Below, in pieces: positions 7,665-16,092 of a stretch of 64,000 nucleotides of DNA. This stretch comes from Pseudonocardia hierapolitana. Lineage in GTDB: Bacteria > Actinomycetota > Actinomycetes > Mycobacteriales > Pseudonocardiaceae. Every line of letters starts with the position of its first letter. Position 1 is the first letter of the stretch. The position numbers and the translations under genes were made by a program. The notes under the pieces are model-generated. The model ran no database searches and was not told where the DNA came from. It worked only from the letters and a program-made list of their open reading frames with translations. The stretch lies in assembly GCF_007994075.1 (NCBI RefSeq), contig NZ_VIWU01000001.1, forward strand, positions 8,494,001 to 8,558,000. Reading direction: 5' to 3'.

Positions 7665-8921
7665 ATGACCGCCACCACACCGCGGCCGGCCGCAGCGTAC
7701 GGCGTGCACTCCGAGGTCGGCACGCTGCGGAAGGTCCTCGTATGCGCGCCAGGGCTCTCCCACATGCGCCTGACCCCCACCAACTGCGACAAGCTGCTGT
7801 TCGACGACGTGATGTGGGTGCAGAACGCTCGCCGGGACCACTTCGACTTCATGAGCAAGATCCGCGAACGCGGGGGCGAGGTCGTCGAGCTGCACAACGT
7901 CCTGACCCAAATGCTCACCATCCCGGAAGCGAAGACCTGGCTGCTCGACCGCAAGATCGTGGCGAACGAGGTCGGCGTCGGCCTCGTCGAGGACACCCGG
8001 GCCTACCTCGACGAGATGGACAACCGGAAGCTGGCCGAACACCTCGTCGGAGGGCTGTCCACCGCCGACCTCCCGGACGACTTCCGGCCCGGCTACGTCG
8101 CACTCGCCCGGGAGTCCACCGGCGTTCCCGAGTACCTCATGCCGCCGCTGCCCAACATGCTCTACACCCGCGACACGACGTGCTGGATCTACGGCGGCGT
8201 CACGCTGAACCCCCTCTACTGGCCCGCCCGCCACGACGAGACCCTGCTGATGAAGGCGATCTACACCTTCCACCCCGACTTCACGGGCGCCCGGATCTGG
8301 TGGGGCGACCCCGAGCAGGAATGGGGCCTGGCCACCCTCGAGGGCGGCGACGTCATGCCGGTCGGCAACGGGGTCGTCCTGATCGGGATGAGCGAGCGCT
8401 CCTCCCGGCAAGCGATCACACAGCTCGCCGCCCGGTTGTTCGCCGAGGGCGCCGCTGAGCGGGTGATCATCGCCGGTATGCCGAAGCTGCGCGCGGCAAT
8501 GCACCTGGACACCGTGTTCACCTTCGCCGACCGCGACTGCGTCACCGTCTACCCGGACATCACCGACGGGATCCACACCTTCTCCCTGCGACCCGGTGAC
8601 AAGGATCCGGTGGACGTCACCGAGGAGAAGATCTCCTTCCTCGACGTCGTCGCCGAAGCCCTGAACCTGACGAAGCTGCGCGTCGTCGAGACCGGCGGCG
8701 ACGCCTACGCCGCCGAACGCAGCCAGTGGGACAGCGGCAACAACCTCGTCGCACTCGAACCCGGCGTCGTCGTCGCCTACGACCGCAACACGTACACCAA
8801 CTCCCAGCTGCGCAAGGCCGGCATCGAGGTCATCACGATCGTCGGCGCCGAGCTCGGCCGTGGCCGCGGAGGCGGACACTGCATGACCTGCCCCCTGCAA
8901 CGTGATGCAGTCGACTACTAA
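7665..8921 (+). CDS. arcA: Arginine deiminase
   Basis: 418 residues from ATG 7665, with AGGAGG at 7651-7656. It hydrolyses L-arginine to citrulline and ammonia, the first step of the ADI pathway that yields ATP and raises pH. All catalytic positions of the family are visible: Asp170 (TRDT), Glu226 and Asp229 (EGGDV), His280 and Asp282 (HLD), and the nucleophile Cys406 in '[13 protein letters not shown]'. Length equals that of classical bacterial enzymes. It is the third cistron of operon copy A after hdeD and the nhaC relic; no ornithine carbamoyltransferase or carbamate kinase gene is in the window. The next gene starts inside its last 20 bases. Confidence 0.97.
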   Translation: MTATTPRPAAAYGVHSEVGTLRKVLVCAPGLSHMRLTPTNCDKLLFDDVMWVQNARRDHFDFMSKIRERGGEVVELHNVLTQMLTIPEAKTWLLDRKIVANEVGVGLVEDTRAYLDEMDNRKLAEHLVGGLSTADLPDDFRPGYVALARESTGVPEYLMPPLPNMLYTRDTTCWIYGGVTLNPLYWPARHDETLLMKAIYTFHPDFTGARIWWGDPEQEWGLATLEGGDVMPVGNGVVLIGMSERSSRQAITQLAARLFAEGAAERVIIAGMPKLRAAMHLDTVFTFADRDCVTVYPDITDGIHTFSLRPGDKDPVDVTEEKISFLDVVAEALNLTKLRVVETGGDAYAAERSQWDSGNNLVALEPGVVVAYDRNTYTNSQLRKAGIEVITIVGAELGRGRGGGHCMTCPLQRDAVDY

Positions 8922-9942
8922 GGCCGCCGGGCTGGTGGCTCTGTTCCTCGCCGCGTCCTGCACGGCTCCGCCGGCGCAACCGACGGCACCCCCACCGACC
9001 CCTCCGGCCGTGCCCGCTCCTGCGCCCGCCGGCAGCCTGGCCGACGTACCCGCCGTGTCGGCAGAGCTCTTGCCGAGCGTGGTCAAGGTCCTCACGAGCG
9101 GCGGCAACGGCAGCGGCGTCGTCTACACCGCCGACGGGCTCATCCTCACCAACGAGCACGTCGTGCGCGGTGCGTCGACCGTGCAGCTCGGCTTCGCCGA
9201 CGGCCGGCGCTACCCCGGCACGGTCCAGGCGGTCGATGTCATCACCGACCTGGCTCTGGTGCAGACCGACCGCCGCGATCTGCCGGTGGCCCGATTCCGG
9301 ACCGAGCTACCCGTGGTGGGCGAGCTCGCCATCGCGATCGGCAGCCCACTGGGCTTCGAGAACAGCGTCACCGCCGGCGTCATTTCCGGGCTCCACCGCG
9401 AGATCCCCGGCACCGCCGCGGAGACCCAGGCCCTGGTCGACCTGATCCAGACCGACGCCCCGATCAGCCCAGGCAACAGCGGCGGCGCCCTCGTCAACGC
9501 CCGCGGCGAAGTGATCGGGATCAGCGAGGCCTACATTCCGCCACAGGCCGGAGCGGTGTCCATCGGCTTCGCCATTCCTGCCGCCACCGCCGTCGACGTT
9601 GCCGAACAGTTGCTCACCACTGGACGCGCCCGGCACGCCTTCGCCGGGCTCGAACCGACCCAGATCACCCCCCAGATCGCCGCCCAGCTCAACCTCCCCG
9701 GAACCGACGGGGTCATCGTCGCTGCGATCGTCGCCGGCGGGCCCGCCGCGAACGCCGGCCTGCAACCCGGCGATCTCATCCTCGCCGTCGACGCCGAACC
9801 GACCCGGCGGCCTGAGGACTTCCTCGGCACGCTGCGCCGCCGCAACCCCGGCGACACGATCAACATCACCGTCCGCGGACCCGGTGGCCAGGAACGCACG
9901 ACCCAGCTCACCCTCACCGACCGTCCCGCCTTCAGCCAGTGA
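8902..9942 (+). CDS. HtrA/DegP-type serine protease, lipoprotein-anchored
   Basis: 346 residues; GTG 8902 and ATG 8905 are both possible, overlapping the arcA end by about 20 bases. The N-terminus is a lipoprotein signal with 'LFLAASC', followed by a Pro/Thr/Ala-rich linker. The S1C trypsin-like domain has the full triad: His in 'NEHVV' (about residue 84), Asp in 'ITDLAL' (about 114) and Ser in 'GNSGGAL' (about 192). A single PDZ domain occupies about 240-335 ('[19 protein letters not shown]'). It should degrade or refold damaged extracytoplasmic proteins. Position in the ADI operon suggests co-expression under envelope or acid stress; that is inference. Confidence 0.92.
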   Translation: MMQSTTKAAGLVALFLAASCTAPPAQPTAPPPTPPAVPAPAPAGSLADVPAVSAELLPSVVKVLTSGGNGSGVVYTADGLILTNEHVVRGASTVQLGFADGRRYPGTVQAVDVITDLALVQTDRRDLPVARFRTELPVVGELAIAIGSPLGFENSVTAGVISGLHREIPGTAAETQALVDLIQTDAPISPGNSGGALVNARGEVIGISEAYIPPQAGAVSIGFAIPAATAVDVAEQLLTTGRARHAFAGLEPTQITPQIAAQLNLPGTDGVIVAAIVAGGPAANAGLQPGDLILAVDAEPTRRPEDFLGTLRRRNPGDTINITVRGPGGQERTTQLTLTDRPAFSQ

Positions 9943-9974
9943 CCCCGTCGACCATTCGAGGAGGGTAGGCGGAC

Positions 9975-10100
9975 ATGAAAGCGTCCGTGATCAAGGGGAT
10001 CGGCCACGTCGGTTTCATGGAGAAAGAGGTGCCGCAGCCAGGTCCGGTCGATGCCGCCGTGCGGACGACCAGAGCTCTGATCGGCACATCGGATTCCCAG
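9975..10100 (+). pseudogene. N-terminal relic of a zinc-type alcohol dehydrogenase
   Basis: Begins at ATG 9975 after GGAGGG with 'MKASVIKGIGHVGFMEKEVP', then 'AAVRTTRALIGTSDSQT'. This is the start of the medium-chain NADP-dependent alcohol dehydrogenase family, in which the zinc ligand is the Cys of 'CTSD'; here it is Gly. Similarity ends within about 40 codons and the frame continues as unrelated Arg/Pro-rich sequence to 10292. The rest of the gene is gone. The remaining bases to 10288 hold nothing recognisable. Confidence 0.75.
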
Positions 10101-10288
10101 ACTCTCCGAAGGCCGGACCCGCGTGCCCGCGTGCAGGCGCCGCCCGTACTGGGCTGGTCCTCCCGCGTCCTGGCACCCGAGGTGACAGGCCTTTCGCCCG
10201 ACCGGGGCAACCGGTGTTACTCCGACATCGCCGGGGTAGGCCGTTTCCCGACCTTGCACTCACGAAACTCGAAAGGCGCGGTGTCCCG

Positions 10289-10744
10289 ATGACCGACCCA
10301 CGTTCCAGCAACGCAACCTCCGCACAGCAGGACACCCCGCCCGATACCCCCGCGGCTGCGACGCCGGCCGGGGCCGCCGGCTCGGCCGAGAAGCCGCCCG
10401 GCCACAGCACCGTGCCGACTCGGCTGCGCGAGAAAGGCGCTGCCGCCACCGAGAAAGTCCACGCCCGCGTCACGCACGCCCGGGAGGCCGCCTCGCAGAA
10501 AGCACCCGCGGTGAAGGACGCGCTGCGCGACAGGCGCACCGCCGCCACCGAGAAGGTCCACGCCGGTGTCACGCACGCCCGGGAGATTGCCTCGGACAAA
10601 GCCCCAGCGGTGAAGGGAGCGGTTCAGGAGCGCCGCGGGCTCGCCATCGGACTCACCTCCGCTGTGACCGTATTGGGCTATCTCCTGCTGCGGCGCCTCC
10701 GCGGGCGCAGGCGTCGAACGCACGATGCCGTCGAAACCAGCTAG
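10289..10744 (+). CDS. Tandem-repeat protein with C-terminal membrane anchor
   Basis: 151 residues from ATG 10289. After a Pro/Thr/Ala-rich start come two 33-residue repeats ('TEKVHARVTHAREAASQKAP' and 'TEKVHAGVTHAREIASDKAP', each followed by 'AVK' and an acidic/basic tail), predicted as amphipathic helices. A single transmembrane helix ('LAIGLTSAVTVLGYLLL') and a basic tail RRLRGRRRR close the protein, so the repeats should lie on one face of the membrane. The composition recalls LEA-like or apolipoprotein-like stress proteins; I know of no named family. The start may be supported by a weak GAAAGG. A GC hairpin follows the stop. Confidence 0.75.
   Translation: MTDPRSSNATSAQQDTPPDTPAAATPAGAAGSAEKPPGHSTVPTRLREKGAAATEKVHARVTHAREAASQKAPAVKDALRDRRTAATEKVHAGVTHAREIASDKAPAVKGAVQERRGLAIGLTSAVTVLGYLLLRRLRGRRRRTHDAVETS
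10442..10639 (+). repeat. Two 99-bp tandem coding repeats
   Basis: Unit 1 is 10442-10540 and unit 2 is 10541-10639, beginning GCCGCCACCGAGAA in both. They are exactly 33 codons each and encode the helical repeats of the membrane-anchored protein. Differences are scattered rather than clustered, so the duplication is not recent. Confidence 0.85.
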
Positions 10745-10761
10745 TGCCCCGTAGACCACTC

Positions 10762-10779
10762 CACCACGCGCTCGTGGTG
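10762..10779 (+). terminator. GC-rich stem-loop after the repeat-protein gene
   Basis: CACCACG (10762-10768) and CGTGGTG (10773-10779) form a perfect 7-bp stem with a 4-base loop, 17 bases after the stop codon. There is no T-tract, as is common for actinobacterial terminators, so termination is plausible but unproven. Confidence 0.4.
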
Positions 10780-10907
10780 CACGCCCAGCTCGCGGCCCAG
10801 GCCCACTCGGCAGCGAAGCCCCGGTCATGGGGCTGGGCGGCGGATCGGTGTGCTCCGTCCCGATCCGGCGCCGACCGATCGGCGTGAACGAGATGGAGGC
10901 GGGGAGC

Positions 10908-11960
10908 ATGATGAGCCGCTCTTCGTCCGTGGCACGTCTTCAGGCAGCTGTCGTTGGGCTACGAGCCCGGCACGAGTGGATCGACCACCTGCTGCGTGCG
11001 GGCGTCCGATACCACGAGCGGCACGGGAACCATTTCGCGGCCGCGATCACGTTCTTCAGCATCCTCAACGCGGTTCCACTGCTGATGATCGCCTACGCAA
11101 CGGCCGGATACGTGCTCGCCCTCAACTCCTCGCTGCTCGCCGCTCTCGATGCGGGCATCGCCCGCGCTGTGCCGCCCGAACTGTCCGACACCATCGAACC
11201 GGTCGTCCACGCCGCCATCGCGCAACGCAACACCGTCGCGGGCATCGGTCTGCTCGCAGCTCTGTGGGCCGGCACCTGGTGGATGTTCAACCTCCGCGAA
11301 GCAGTGTCCGCGCAGTGGACGATCCCACCGCGCAATCCGGCGTCGCCGCGGCGTCTGCTCTCCGACATCGCCGCTCTCGCAGGCCTGTGGATCGCTGTGA
11401 TCGGCTCTCTTGCCATCAGCGCCGTCGGCACGGGACTGGGAGAAACCGTTCTCGGATTGCTCGGGTGGCAGGGCGCCGACTGGTCACAGCTCACCCGTAC
11501 GGGCTTCGGCCTGCTCCTGAGCCTCGTGACCGACTGGCTGATCTTCTTCTGGATCATCACCCGCCTACCCCGGACGCGACAACACATCCAGGGCGCAGCG
11601 CGGGCGGCCCTACTCGGTGCGATCGGCCTCGAGGTGCTGAAGCAGGGGCTGACGATCTACCTGGGAGGAATCACCGGCTCCCCGGGCGGGACCATCTTCG
11701 GCACGTCGCTCGGGCTGTTGGTGTTCGCCTACCTCGTCTCCCGGTTCGTACTCTTCATGACAGCGTGGGCCGCCACCGTGCGAGGCAACCAGGAGCCCGC
11801 ACCCGATTCGGCGCCGGTCGTGGTTCCGAGCGCAGCACCATCAGCAGGTCCGGCACGCTCTGAGCCGGGCATCGGTGTTGCGGTGGCGATGATCGGCTCG
11901 TTGCTCATCGGTGTCCTGGTGGGCGCCCGGCTACGCCAGAGCCGCCGCGGTTCTCCATGA
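10908..11960 (+). CDS. BrkB/YihY-family inner membrane protein
   Basis: 350 residues from ATG 10908 (ATG 10911 equally possible), with GGAGG about 8 bases upstream. Six hydrophobic segments are visible, starting with 'FFSILNAVPLLMIAYATAGY', plus the family's conserved 'GTWWMFNLREAVSAQW' and 'SLVTDWLIFFWIITRLP' regions and a final 'LGLLVFAYLVSRFVLFMTAW'. A Pro/Ser/Ala-rich stretch and one more hydrophobic helix form a lineage-specific C-terminus. The family (YhjD, YihY, BrkB) has no settled biochemical function; it was once mistaken for RNase BN. It may share a transcript with the small gene that follows. Confidence 0.85.
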   Translation: MMSRSSSVARLQAAVVGLRARHEWIDHLLRAGVRYHERHGNHFAAAITFFSILNAVPLLMIAYATAGYVLALNSSLLAALDAGIARAVPPELSDTIEPVVHAAIAQRNTVAGIGLLAALWAGTWWMFNLREAVSAQWTIPPRNPASPRRLLSDIAALAGLWIAVIGSLAISAVGTGLGETVLGLLGWQGADWSQLTRTGFGLLLSLVTDWLIFFWIITRLPRTRQHIQGAARAALLGAIGLEVLKQGLTIYLGGITGSPGGTIFGTSLGLLVFAYLVSRFVLFMTAWAATVRGNQEPAPDSAPVVVPSAAPSAGPARSEPGIGVAVAMIGSLLIGVLVGARLRQSRRGSP

Positions 11961-11976
11961 GACATCAGAGATCAGC

Positions 11977-12120
11977 ATGATGCGCCGTGTCCCGCAGTAC
12001 TCGCGAGCCGAGCAGAACTCGGCTGCGGAGACGGCGAACGTGGTTGGCCAGGTCGTCCTGGTCGCCCTGTGCTCGTCGATCTCAGTCGGTATCGCCGTGC
12101 TCGCGAGGAAGATCGGCTGA
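11977..12120 (+). CDS. Small membrane protein, hypothetical
   Basis: 47 residues from ATG 11977, 16 bases after the BrkB-family gene. A polar N-terminus ('RVPQYSRAEQNSAAETANVV') precedes one hydrophobic segment 'VVLVALCSSISVGIAVLA' and ends RKIG. No family recognised and no strong ribosome site; support comes from spacing and from its single-helix layout. It faces the convergent mscS gene, whose stop is 59 bases away. Confidence 0.4.
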   Translation: MMRRVPQYSRAEQNSAAETANVVGQVVLVALCSSISVGIAVLARKIG

Positions 12121-12178
12121 CCCGGCTGTCGGCCGAGGGATGGCGTGCCTGTCCCCTGAGTGTCCGCTGGGTCCGACA

Positions 12179-13210
12179 TCATGCCGTGGGCGGTGGCGAC
12201 GCCCGTTCCGCCGGGGCGGTGGCCGGCGGGGACCCGACGCCGGGTGTTCGGACGATCAGTTGGCGGGTCGCCAAGGCGAGGCCGTTGCTGTCGAAGGCCC
12301 GCGCGATCCGCTCGAGGAGGACCCGTTGCAGGGCGAACTGTCGGCCGGCGAGGGTTTTGACGCGCAACCGCAGGACGACGCCGTCGGCGGTCAGTGCCTC
12401 GACCCCGAGCACCTCCGGTGGTTCGAGGACTTCCCGGTCGAAGGGCGGGCTGTTGCAGACCTGTGCGGCGACGGCATCGAGGACGGTGCGGGCTCGGGCG
12501 AGATCGGTGCTGCGGGCGACGTCGATGTCGATCATTGCGGCCGACCAGACCTGGGAGTGGTTGCCGACGCGGTCGATCTCGCCGTTGCGGACGTGCCAGA
12601 CGGTGCCGTCGAGGTCTCGCAGGACTGTCTCGCGCAGGGTGATCTTCTCGACGGTGCCGGTCGCGCCGCCGATCTCGATCTCGTCGCCGATGGCGAAGTG
12701 GTCCTCGAGGAGGATGAACAGGCCGGCGAGCATGTCCTTGATGAGGCTCTGCGCGCCGAACGCCAGGGCGAGGCCGGCGAGTCCGGCGCTCGCGATGAGC
12801 GGTCCGAGGTCCAGCCCGAGGATGGCGGCGATGGTGATGAGCGCGACGACCCACACGAGTGCGGCGAGGAAGCTGGAGACCGCGGTGGCGACCGCGTGTG
12901 CGCGCTCGCCACGTCGTGCCTCCTCGCGGGTCGGGACACCGGTCGGTGGCCCACCATCCCCCGGTGAGCTCGTGCGCAGGATCAGTGGCTGTGCCGACAG
13001 CAGGCGCGCCACGGCGCGGGCGACGATCCGACGGATGAGCCACCGCAGCACCCACGCGCCCAGGAGTACTGCGCCGATCGCCAACGGCCGGCCTACCAGC
13101 CAGTCAGCGAGGGCTGCGAGGGTCGCGTTGCCGTCGGTGCGTTCGTAGACCCAGTCGCAGACCACGCGGGTGCGCGGGCCGCACGCGTCGAGCGGTGCGC
13201 CGACGTTCAT
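12179..13210 (-). CDS. MscS-family small-conductance mechanosensitive channel
   Basis: 343 residues from ATG 13210, overlapping the upstream stop as ATGA. Three hydrophobic helices lead into the pore helix 'GLAGLALAFGAQSLIKDM', the glycine/alanine-rich TM3 of MscS, followed by 'FILLEDHFAIGDEIEI' and the beta domain with 'GTVEKITLRETVLRDLDG'. The C-terminal alpha/beta domain extends to about residue 320. It should open under membrane tension to release solutes. As the last gene of operon copy B it follows hdeD, nhaC, an arcA relic and a DUF6325-like remnant. Confidence 0.92.
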   Translation of the reverse strand: MNVGAPLDACGPRTRVVCDWVYERTDGNATLAALADWLVGRPLAIGAVLLGAWVLRWLIRRIVARAVARLLSAQPLILRTSSPGDGGPPTGVPTREEARRGERAHAVATAVSSFLAALVWVVALITIAAILGLDLGPLIASAGLAGLALAFGAQSLIKDMLAGLFILLEDHFAIGDEIEIGGATGTVEKITLRETVLRDLDGTVWHVRNGEIDRVGNHSQVWSAAMIDIDVARSTDLARARTVLDAVAAQVCNSPPFDREVLEPPEVLGVEALTADGVVLRLRVKTLAGRQFALQRVLLERIARAFDSNGLALATRQLIVRTPGVGSPPATAPAERASPPPTA

Positions 13211-13446
13211 GGCGGGCAAGCGGGCGCCTGGTGGCGTTGGGTCGTGTCGGCGAACTCGGCGGCCCAGCGGTTCACCCAGACCAACACGAGGGTGGTCGTG
13301 TCGCGTTCGGTCTCGGCAGCGATCGAGACGAGGTCCTGATCGCTGAACAGCACCCGGGCGGCGGGCAACGCCGTGCCGGGGAACGTGAGGACGACCCACT
13401 CGGCCGGCCCGAATGCGGGAGAAGGTGCTGCCACGGGGCCTCCCAC
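13207..13446 (-). CDS. Shortened DUF6325-like protein
   Basis: 79 residues from GTG 13446, 3 bases after the arcA relic's stop and overlapping mscS by ATGA. The start 'FGPAEWVVLTFPG' matches the beginning of DUF6325 proteins, and 'DQDLVSIAAETERDTTTLVL' with 'WVNRWAAEFA' matches their C-terminal third. The 50-60 residues normally between them are missing in frame, so this is either a minimal natural variant or an internal-deletion product still translated. Family recognition is from memory and moderately secure. Confidence 0.55.
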   Translation of the reverse strand: MGGPVAAPSPAFGPAEWVVLTFPGTALPAARVLFSDQDLVSIAAETERDTTTLVLVWVNRWAAEFADTTQRHQAPACPP

Positions 13447-13449
13447 GAG

Positions 13450-13593
13450 TCAGTGGTCGACGGCGTCGCGGATCAGCGGGCAGGGCATGCAGTGCCCGCC
13501 GCCGCGGCCGAGTTCGGCGCCGACGATGGCGATGATCGCGGTCAGGGTCATCAGGGGCAGCTTCTGTACGGCCTTGGACTCGGTCGTGGTCAT
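13450..13593 (-). pseudogene. arcA: arcA deletion relic, operon copy B (47 codons)
   Basis: Between nhaC and the DUF6325-like gene a short frame from ATG 13593 to TGA 13450 ends '[10 protein letters not shown]' then '[17 protein letters not shown]'. Intact arginine deiminase of copy A ends '[10 protein letters not shown]' then '[18 protein letters not shown]', so the last 25 or so residues, including the nucleophile Cys, are homologous. The preceding 20 residues ('[17 protein letters not shown]') do not match the enzyme. About 370 codons have been deleted, yet start, stop and spacing to both neighbours are intact, so a 47-residue peptide could still be made. Confidence 0.85.
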
Positions 13594-13606
13594 CGTGGGA
13601 TCCCGT

Positions 13607-15169
13607 TCACGTCGCGGCCGGTTCGCCGTCAGTCGATCCGCTGTCGGTCGGTCCGCTGTCGGTCGGTCCGCTGCCGGCCTGTCCGCTGCCGGCCGGTCCG
13701 CTGCCGGCCGGTTCCACCTTCTCGATCCGGAAGCCGGTGAAGCCGTACACGACGGATAGCAGTGGGCTGGCGATGTTGAAGAAGCAGAAGGGCAGGTAGA
13801 CCAGGGTCGGTACGCCCAGCACGGCGCCCATGAACGCTCCGCAGGAGTTCCATGGCACCAGCGGCGAGGTGACGGTGCCGCTGTCGGCGGTGAGCCGGGA
13901 CAGGTTCGTGGGGGCCAGGCCGCGTTTGGCGAACTCGGCCCGGTAGACCTTGGCCGGCATGACGAGGGCGATGTACTGGTCGCCTGCGACGACGTTGAGC
14001 CCGAACGCGGTGGCGAACACGGTCAGGAACAGCCGGCCGGTGCCCTTCGCGGCCCGGATCATCGGATCGATCAGCCGGCCGATCAGCCCGAACTCCTCGA
14101 GCAGGGTGCCGAACGTGACCGCGCCGATGATCAGCCACAGTGTGAGCAGCATGCTGTCCATGCCGCCGCGCGAGAGCAACTGGTCGATGTCGGCGATGCC
14201 CGAGTCCATCGAGAAGCCGGTCGCCATCGCCTGCCACACAGCCGTGATTGCGGCGCGCACCGGGTTGAGACCGGGATCGGCGACGAAGTCGCGCACGACC
14301 GGGTACTGGGTGAACACCCCGAGGGCACCGGCGAAGAGCGCCGCGGCCATCAGTGCGAGCGAGGCGGGGGTCTTGCGGACCGACAGCACGACCAACAACA
14401 GCAGCGGCAGCAGGTTCAGCGGGGTGATCCAGTAGATGTCGCCGAGGGCGTTCAGCTCGCTGCCGGTGTCGCCGACGTCGGTCGCCGCGGGCCCCCAGAA
14501 CAGCCCGATCAGCAGGAACAGCACGAACCCGATCACGAAGGCGGGCACCGAGGTCCAGGCCTGGCGCTTGATGTGCTCGTAGACGTTGACCTTGACGAGC
14601 TGGGCGGTCAGGACGGTGGTCTCCGAGAGCGGGGAGAGCTTGTCGCCGAGGTAGGCACCCGAGATCACCGCCCCGGCGGTGATGCCCGGTGAGATGCCGA
14701 GCATCGCCGCGATGCCGACCAGCCCGACGCCGATCGTGCCCGCGGTGGTCCACGAACTGCCGATCGACATCGCGATGATCCCGCAGATCAGCGCGGTCGC
14801 GGCGTAGTACCAGGTGGGCGACAGCACCTGGATCCCGTAGTAGACGAGCGTCGGGATCGTGCCCGACAGGTTCCAGGTGCCGATCAGCGCGCCGACGGCG
14901 AGCAGGATGAAGATCGCGCTGGTGATCGAGGAGACCGCGCGCTGGCCGGCGGCCTGGACGTCCTCCCAGCGGTGCCCGTTCTTCAGCACCACCAGTGCGG
15001 CGATCATCGCGCACAGCACCAGCGCCACCTGGATCGGACCGTCGAGCGCGTCCAGGCCGAACAGGGCGAGCGACCCGCCGATCAGCACGACCAGCGCGAC
15101 CAGCGGGATGACGGCATCGGCCACCGACGGATCGCGGATCGCCCGCTCGCCGCGCTCGGTCGCGGTCAT
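13607..15169 (-). CDS. nhaC: NhaC-family Na+/H+ antiporter, operon copy B
   Basis: 520 residues from ATG 15169, overlapping the hdeD stop as ATGA. About 12 hydrophobic segments are visible, with the NhaC hallmarks '[18 protein letters not shown]', '[15 protein letters not shown]' and '[15 protein letters not shown]', and '[18 protein letters not shown]' near the C-terminus. Family members exchange Na+ for H+, and some relatives exchange organic substrates such as malate/lactate. Given the original arcA neighbour in both operon copies, an arginine/ornithine or pH-homeostasis role is possible but inferred. The C-terminus carries a repetitive GSGPX tail. Confidence 0.92.
   Translation of the reverse strand: MTATERGERAIRDPSVADAVIPLVALVVLIGGSLALFGLDALDGPIQVALVLCAMIAALVVLKNGHRWEDVQAAGQRAVSSITSAIFILLAVGALIGTWNLSGTIPTLVYYGIQVLSPTWYYAATALICGIIAMSIGSSWTTAGTIGVGLVGIAAMLGISPGITAGAVISGAYLGDKLSPLSETTVLTAQLVKVNVYEHIKRQAWTSVPAFVIGFVLFLLIGLFWGPAATDVGDTGSELNALGDIYWITPLNLLPLLLLVVLSVRKTPASLALMAAALFAGALGVFTQYPVVRDFVADPGLNPVRAAITAVWQAMATGFSMDSGIADIDQLLSRGGMDSMLLTLWLIIGAVTFGTLLEEFGLIGRLIDPMIRAAKGTGRLFLTVFATAFGLNVVAGDQYIALVMPAKVYRAEFAKRGLAPTNLSRLTADSGTVTSPLVPWNSCGAFMGAVLGVPTLVYLPFCFFNIASPLLSVVYGFTGFRIEKVEPAGSGPAGSGQAGSGPTDSGPTDSGSTDGEPAAT
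13628..13712 (-). repeat. 15-bp tandem repeats in the nhaC 3' end
   Basis: Five or so imperfect 15-bp units (GGTCCGCTGTCGGTC / GGTCCGCTGCCGGCC types) encode a C-terminal tail of repeated Gly-Ser-Gly-Pro-x steps ('[18 protein letters not shown]'). The tail is hydrophilic and unlikely to be part of the transport core; copy number may vary between strains. Confidence 0.7.
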
Positions 15170-15804
15170 CGCAGATCGGGTAGTCGTCGATCGCGCAGCG
15201 CGGAAACGGCCGTGTCCAGGCCGGCGATGATGACGTAGATCCCGATCAGGTTGACCATCAGCAACAGCTCCCGCCCCGGTGCGGCGACTGCCCACGACCC
15301 GAGCACCAGTTCGACGGCACCCGCCAGCAGGCCGACCCACCACAGCTCGCGGTCGCGGTCGGCCACGGAGCCGACGATCCGGAAGACCCCGTTGACGACC
15401 AGCGACCACGCCGTGAGCACGGCGAGCACGGCGAGTGTGAGGGCGGGCCAGGCGAACGCGGCCACACCGGCGGCGACGCCGACGAGGCCGCCGAGGTACC
15501 CCAGCCACCGCCACCGGCGCTCCAGCTCGCCCGCCAGCGCGATCTGTGCGACACCGCCCGCGATCAGCGCGATCCCGGCGAGCACGGCCACCCCGGCGAG
15601 CGCGGCCGGGCGCAGACTGATCACCAGCATCCCGTAGAAGACGATCAGCAGACCGAGCGCGACCACGCCGACGGTGCGCCACCTCGACTGCCTCGCGACC
15701 TCAGGCTGTGCCGTTCCGACCGCTGCGGTGGCGCCATCTGCGACCGGCGGTGCCGACGGCGCGGCGGCGGACTCCGGCGTCGCGGAGGCCATGGGACCGG
15801 ACAC
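15166..15804 (-). CDS. HdeD-family (DUF308) membrane protein, copy B
   Basis: 212 residues from GTG 15804, with GGAGGA 7 bases upstream, the same start context as copy A. The six-helix core is clearly paralogous to copy A: 'SLRPAALAGVAVLAGIALI' against 'SLRPAALASVAVLAGIALV', 'WRWLGYLGGLVGVAAGVAAF' against 'WRWLAYLGGVVGIAAGLAAF', and 'VNLIGIYVIIAGLD' at the C-terminus. It heads operon copy B (hdeD, nhaC, arcA relic, DUF6325-like, mscS). Upstream is the tRNA-like fragment near 16.05 kb. Confidence 0.88.
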   Translation of the reverse strand: MSGPMASATPESAAAPSAPPVADGATAAVGTAQPEVARQSRWRTVGVVALGLLIVFYGMLVISLRPAALAGVAVLAGIALIAGGVAQIALAGELERRWRWLGYLGGLVGVAAGVAAFAWPALTLAVLAVLTAWSLVVNGVFRIVGSVADRDRELWWVGLLAGAVELVLGSWAVAAPGRELLLMVNLIGIYVIIAGLDTAVSALRDRRLPDLR

Positions 15805-16046
15805 GGCACTCTCCTCCTCGGGCTCCCTCGTCGCGAGCACCGCGACCCTCCCCCGCATCCGGCGCATCCGGCCTCGCCCGTTGCGAACGAGATGACCGAC
15901 GCAACCCGGCCCCGCCGCGGGCGCCCCTGCCGCGACTGCCGCTTCGCCCGGTCAGGTGCGGACGGTCCTGCAGTGACGTCTCACCCGCCGCGGACGATGT
16001 CGGCGGCATCGTCCGGTTGCCCGTCACGGTCCGGGAGCTGTTCGGC

Positions 16047-16083
16047 GGCCGGGATCGAACCAGTGACCTCTTTGGTGTGAAGG
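16047..16083 (-). pseudogene. tRNA-Val(CAC)-like 3' fragment
   Basis: The minus strand reads CCTTCACACCAAAGAGGTC then ACTGGTTCGATCCCGGCC. This matches actinobacterial tRNA-Val(CAC) from the anticodon loop (TTCACACC) through the variable region and T-loop (GGTTCGATCC). The 5' half and acceptor stem are missing and the T-stem pairing is broken on the 3' side (CCGGC instead of CCAGT), so it is not a functional tRNA. Such 3' half-tRNA pieces are commonly left at integration sites. It lies 10 bases after the aceE stop. The rest of 15805-16092 shows nothing else. Confidence 0.5.
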
Positions 16084-16092
16084 TGACGCTGC

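Noticed and set aside
9975..10292. A 105-residue intact small dehydrogenase-like gene
   Set aside because: Only the first 40 residues match alcohol dehydrogenases; the rest is unrelated and the zinc-ligand Cys is lost, so it is called a relic.
12069..13148. Plus-strand frame opposite mscS
   Set aside because: Shadow of the channel gene; Ser/Arg-rich peptide without domains.
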